Shown here in pieces: positions 60,608 through 64,000 of a DNA stretch of 64,000 bases. Within the stretch, counting starts at the first letter, position 1; each line of letters opens with the position of its first letter. Under the pieces are notes generated by a model. The model did not search any database and was not told the DNA's origin. It saw nothing but the letters and a program-made list of their open reading frames with translations. The position numbers were made by a program, and so were the translations under genes. This DNA is from Siderastrea radians (Eukaryota > Cnidaria > Anthozoa > Scleractinia > Rhizangiidae): assembly GCA_964017195.1 (NCBI GenBank), contig OZ024894.1, positions 30,361,120-30,425,119 of the forward strand, written 5' to 3'.

Positions 60608-60812
60608 GAGCCGTGAAACGTCAGCAATCCCATAGGTCATTGCGTGTTCCAAGATGGCGGCCACAGGCGAACTCGCAGGGGTAAAAGCGCGAAATTTGAA
60701 GTGTATTTTCTGGAAAATGTTTGCGATCTACAAGATTTTACATATTTCATTGGATTCTGGGGGAGATTTAGAGCAGTTTGAGGTAAATATGTTATAACAT
60801 CACTGGTTCCCT
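60608..60812 (-). repeat. Right terminal inverted repeat of the Kolobok-like element
   Basis: Inverse of 44937-45143. It lies about 60 bp upstream of the transposase start codon, so it probably contains its promoter. Confidence 0.85.
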
Positions 60813-60816
60813 TTAA

Positions 60817-61481
60817 GGGGTCTTCTGGGACCGGGGGGGGAGTGATTCGGCCCCCATCTCTTAACTCCGAGAATATTAAAGCTATGACAACGAAACTTGG
60901 AGGGCAGATAGTACGTCCAAAATTATCTCCTTTGAGGTCCGCATTATAAGCTGATGACGTCATATGACGTACCATCACTGTTTGTGGATTTAACAACGCG
61001 TATCCACCCTCTTGTCTGGAAGAGTGGGCCGTCCTTGGAGTCAACTGCTCATCTCTGATTGCACTAGTTTCATTTGCAAGCCATAGCGCCCATGCAACTT
61101 TGCTGAATTTAATGGCAATTCATCTGGTTCTTCAGTTTGATTACTGCAACAATGTGAGAGCAAATATGACCAGAATAAACATCATCAGAGGATGGTTAAG
61201 GGAGGCCAATCATCTATTAGGATATAAATAGAATAAAGGACAATTTTTTTCGTTTTCTACAGACGTGACATTAGCAATTTCTTCTTTGAATTGCTATATA
61301 AGGGTTTAAAAGCATTCTTTTTAAATTTACATTTTAAGGAGTTGAATATGTATTGGAGCTACTGAGTTGTAGACCAGTAAGAAAAATGTAAAAATATATA
61401 AATACTTTTGACAGTTCTCATCAAATTTCTTTCTTTAAACACATGCTCGGCTTATTTTTTTTCTTATTGTGATCCGCCTTT
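60817..61481. other. Right flank of the Kolobok-like element, repetitive
   Basis: Contains CTGATGACGTCATATGACGT and other words that look like a dispersed repeat. The frame at 60637-61044 crosses the transposon border and is not a gene. Confidence 0.35.
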
Positions 61482-62174
61482 AAAGCCGCATTTACACGAC
61501 CCGCAGTTTTGGCACGACAGTCCTAATTTTAGGCACTTGGACCAATAATTTAAGGCACGGCTCTCCTAACTGTTGTCGTGTAAATGCAAATTGCATTGGC
61601 CGCGAACCAAAAATTTTGGCGGGCCAAGACCACCTCCAGAGGTAGTCTCGAACGGGCCCGTGTACCCAACTTTCAGCCACGCATGTGCAGCTACTCTTCA
61701 CCCAACAAATATGACGTCGTCCCACTCGGAGTCCCTAAAAACCGAGGTAAATAAACTGATCAGTCGAAGCTATCATTACTCTGATCGGTCTTTGGTTGTA
61801 AGAAATTAGTTGAGATCTCCTTAGAAAAATGTGTACGTTCAAGGGAAAACGGCAGGATGTGAACAACGCTTCGTGTAGATATTGTTAGGCTATAAACTTA
61901 ACTATAAACGCAACCCCTGGCCTCTTCGGCTTACCCGGAGCGCGAAAGTGTCTCAGATTTAAAGTAATCCGCGCGATTGCCGTCTTCCGCTCATTAATTA
62001 GTTTAAGGGCTCAAACTTAAGAGTGCTTGCGCGCATATTAGGGGTGCCTTTCAAGAAATGAACATGTTAAACATTTAAAACTATTTTGCCGTGTAAATGC
62101 GGGGTGCCGTATCATCCGCGTACCAAAATGTAGGCGTGCCTTGCCCAAAGTGAATATCGTTTAAATGCAGCTAT
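61482..62174. mobile_element. MITE cluster with GCATTTACACGAC-type ends
   Basis: GCCGCATTTACACGAC (61485) and GTTGTCGTGTAAATGCAAAT (61571-61590) are inverted and bound a unit of about 105 bp. Further copies of the end lie at about 62088 (GCCGTGTAAATGCGG) and about 62155-62174 (ATCGTTTAAATGCAGCTAT). Either nested copies or one 690-bp element with internal end duplications. Confidence 0.5.
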
Positions 62175-62430
62175 GGTTCCATTTTTTCCCCTATTTAAAG
62201 TGTCGTTTAGCCATGCATGCCCAGGAAACCTTAAAGAAGTAACCTGTGATGCATACAGCAGAGCGACTATAACACTGAGCTTACGCTAAAAGAATATATA
62301 AAATAGAATAGTTCTTTTTCTTGGAAAAAAATTATCATCAGCTGCAGTCATGAAATTTGCGCCAGGCAGAAATGGCCAATACCTACGAAGTGACCGCACT
62401 GTACTAGTAGCGTTTGTGGGTCTTGTTTCT

Positions 62431-62520
62431 GTTAAAATAAAATAAAATAAAATACAATACAATACAATACAATACAATACAATACAACACAATACAATAC
62501 AATACAATAAAATAAAATAA
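62431..62520. repeat. (AATAC)n / (AAATA)n microsatellite
   Basis: Pentanucleotide units, about 12 AATAC copies between AAATA runs. Confidence 0.95.
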
Positions 62521-63386
62521 CAAGAAGAAGTAAATTAAAGTAGATTGTAAATAAGATAAGATGAAAATAATAATAGAAAAAAATGGAAAATAACGAACAG
62601 TTACATGTAGGAAACTCAGTAGTGGTACAACTATAAAGGATGCATACTATTGATCTGTGAGCAAAAAGTCTTGAAACCAGTCACTACTATACGTACTTCA
62701 TATACCCAATAACAAAGTAATGCTGGAGAACAGTGGCGAAACCTTACATGATATTGTGAATGATGAAAAGGGCAAGGACTCTTTTTTAATTACATGCAAT
62801 GTACCCATGCGCTGCTTTCTGTTTCTTGTTTGACTACTGTATACAGAGCGTTTCAAGTGTTCGTGCGCTGGATTCCATTTTTTAGACAATTGCGAATAAA
62901 CTATAACATGTTTTCCCAACCAGACTGTGCTCATTGGTACCCCACGTGTATTTTCGTTTTCCCTCTTTTTTGTTTTCTTTTTGAGCAGTCTACCAGGTTT
63001 GCAATCTTGACTTCATTTAATAAATTAGAAGTCTAGCGTCAATGTTAAGAACATGTGCGTGGGCTATATAGTGGAAAAACTACATAAAAGTTGTTAGCCT
63101 GTGAATAATTTAAAGTCAAAACCAAACAAACAATCAAACCTTTCAAATTAGAAAAGGAATGTTAATTCACTCAACCTCAGTAAAGTAGAAAATCTCCCAA
63201 GCACTACTGAGGAGGTTGCATAGTAGAATATCAGTTCCAAAAGCAATTGGAAAACTGAAAGCGCCACTATGCCAACATGGAGAAATGCGCCTTAAATGAT
63301 CCTAAAGGAGATGGCAGTTTGATGGTGGACGTGCAGACTAGTGATATTATTTAGTCGTAAGAAAGAGTTTACATGTAAGTTGTTAC
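62521..63386. other. Unannotated, probably intron of the receptor gene
   Basis: No supported exon or element. It follows the donor GTAACA at 63386-63381 on the minus strand. Confidence 0.3.
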
Positions 63387-63905
63387 CTTCACTGGGCTGC
63401 TTCCCCACTTTGGAGCGTACGATCGCAAAAACACTGAGTAGCTATCAAGACTGCTAAAAGTATTGCTGCTATTAACCAAATCACCAAGGAGAGCAGTGAT
63501 TGTTTATTCTGTTTTTTGTTGTCACTTGCACCTCGTGGTGTAGCCATATAGTCCACTGTTGAAGTAAATGATATAAAAATGTAACAAGGTGAATACGAAT
63601 TCCTGGAAAAACGACAAATGATCAGTCTCTTAGTATAGTTAACGACATTGCGCGATTCAGTGGGAGAAGTCGATTTGTTTATCCCTTTTCCGTCTTAAAC
63701 TGAAAACACAAATCTAATGTCAGAAAAATTGACCATCGAGTGAAAGCTTTCTAGATAAGCTTAAACATTTTTCTTCTGAGCCACATAAACAGAAGGTAAG
63801 GCCTACGAACTGGCAGAAATATATAATCGGCACTGATCTACCCACCTTACCATTATCGCTACCATTATTTTCCCCCGCTTTCCCGCCGGTCTTAACGTAT
63901 ATATA
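63387..63905 (-). CDS. Juxtamembrane and transmembrane exons of a membrane receptor
   Basis: Exon 63905-63851 (after TTCTTGCAG) reads YIYVKTGGKAGENNGSDN and ends with one base of a codon before GTAAGG. Exon 63555 onward, after TTACTTCAACAG, supplies the other two bases (G plus TG gives Val), so the phases agree. It encodes VDYMATPRGASDNKKQNKQ and then a 22-residue hydrophobic segment SLVIWLIAAILLAVLIATQC, a clear transmembrane helix with basic residues before it. As written the frame stops at TGA 63389-63391, only two bases before the donor AAG/GTAACA. With one more base in the T run after CAGTG (63434-63438) the frame would instead end in phase 0 at PKWGSSPVK and could join the tail exon at 42648. 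The gene continues beyond the right edge of the window. Confidence 0.55.
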
Positions 63906-64000
63906 CTGCAAGAACATTTGGCTTTGACCATCTTTGATTCGCATCAAAGGTGTAACAAGGTTGCACTACTATCTTTGACAGGCGAATCAAAGGTGTTGGA
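63906..64000. other. Intron or upstream exon of the receptor gene at the window edge
   Basis: The frame stays open for a few codons upstream of the chosen acceptor, so the exon could begin earlier. The window ends before this can be resolved. Confidence 0.3.

Larger units (their letters stand above)
44937..60812. mobile_element. Kolobok-like two-gene transposon, 15.9 kb including a 10-kb insertion
   Basis: TTAA at 44933-44936 and 60813-60816 flanks terminal inverted repeats of about 205 bp, starting GAGAACCAGTGATGTTATAA on the left and AGGGAACCAGTGATG (inverse) on the right. Between them are two convergent spliced genes: a P2X7-C-like protein (plus, 45218-46435) and a THAP-domain DDE transposase (minus, 60548-47582). 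TTAA target choice together with a THAP plus DDE transposase points to the Kolobok superfamily. Without the nested CACTA-like element (48117-58136) the transposon is about 5.9 kb. Both genes carry stops or shifts, so this copy is not autonomous. Confidence 0.8.

Noticed and set aside
44937..60812. Assignment of the THAP transposase to P elements or THAP9
   Set aside because: The core motifs (GDGRCDSPGH, STDRH, FDPWHLAK) and TTAA borders do not fit P elements, which make 8-bp duplications.

Overview
This window reads as nuclear DNA of an anthozoan cnidarian, most likely a stony coral or a sea anemone. The evidence is AT-rich sequence, long introns with GT/AG borders, no operon-like gene packing, and a repeat content typical of cnidarians: Penelope-like retroelement ends with hammerhead-type cores, Crypton-like tyrosine recombinases, a THAP-domain transposase, a stand-alone P2X7-C-like zinc protein, tRNA-derived SINEs and many hairpin MITEs. 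The species cannot be named from the sequence. Most open frames longer than 60 codons are shadows. The supportable coding sequence is either exons of host membrane proteins on the minus strand or damaged transposon genes.

Layout. At 0.8-3.6 kb lies a giant palindromic transposon made of two inverted, complementary pieces of an integrase-like (DDE) transposase gene. The stretch from 5 to 10.7 kb holds small hairpins, a SINE head, a PLE end and a few weak exon candidates. At 10.7-12.9 kb are a hairpin element with a tRNA-like core and an inverted pair of Penelope-like 3' ends. A Crypton-like tyrosine recombinase pseudogene lies at 13.9-15.3 kb and a second, different lineage at 34.1-35.2 kb. 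The 17.1-23.8 kb stretch is one TTAA-bordered element with roughly 1 kb inverted arms; it carries a SINE, a broken C2H2-type gene and two nested non-autonomous DNA elements. From 24 to 34 kb there are mostly microsatellites and MITEs.

Minus-strand host genes. At 36.4-35.5 kb a C-type lectin domain exon is followed by a Ser/Thr-rich stalk exon, joined by phase-1 splice sites. From 63.9 to 42.4 kb three exons (juxtamembrane, transmembrane, cytoplasmic tail with an ITIM-like VTYASL motif and several YxN motifs) plausibly form the 3' end of one receptor gene.

Nested transposons. The proposed 20.7-kb intron of that receptor holds the most interesting structure. A Kolobok-like transposon (44937-60812, flanked by TTAA, with about 205-bp terminal inverted repeats) carries two convergent intron-containing genes: a P2X7 C-terminal-domain-like zinc protein on the plus strand and a THAP-DDE transposase on the minus strand. 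A 10.02-kb CACTA/EnSpm-like element (48117-58136, TSD TGT) sits in the last intron of the transposase gene. It carries GTAAAT-rich subterminal regions, a 43-bp satellite-like array, a mirror-image array of tRNA-like units, two smaller MITEs and two phase-matched exons of an unrecognised gene. Removing it leaves an ordinary intron of about 450 bp and an unbroken family-like protein junction.

Several single-base losses fall in or near homopolymer runs in otherwise clean exons, so some pseudogene calls could reflect assembly errors rather than decay.
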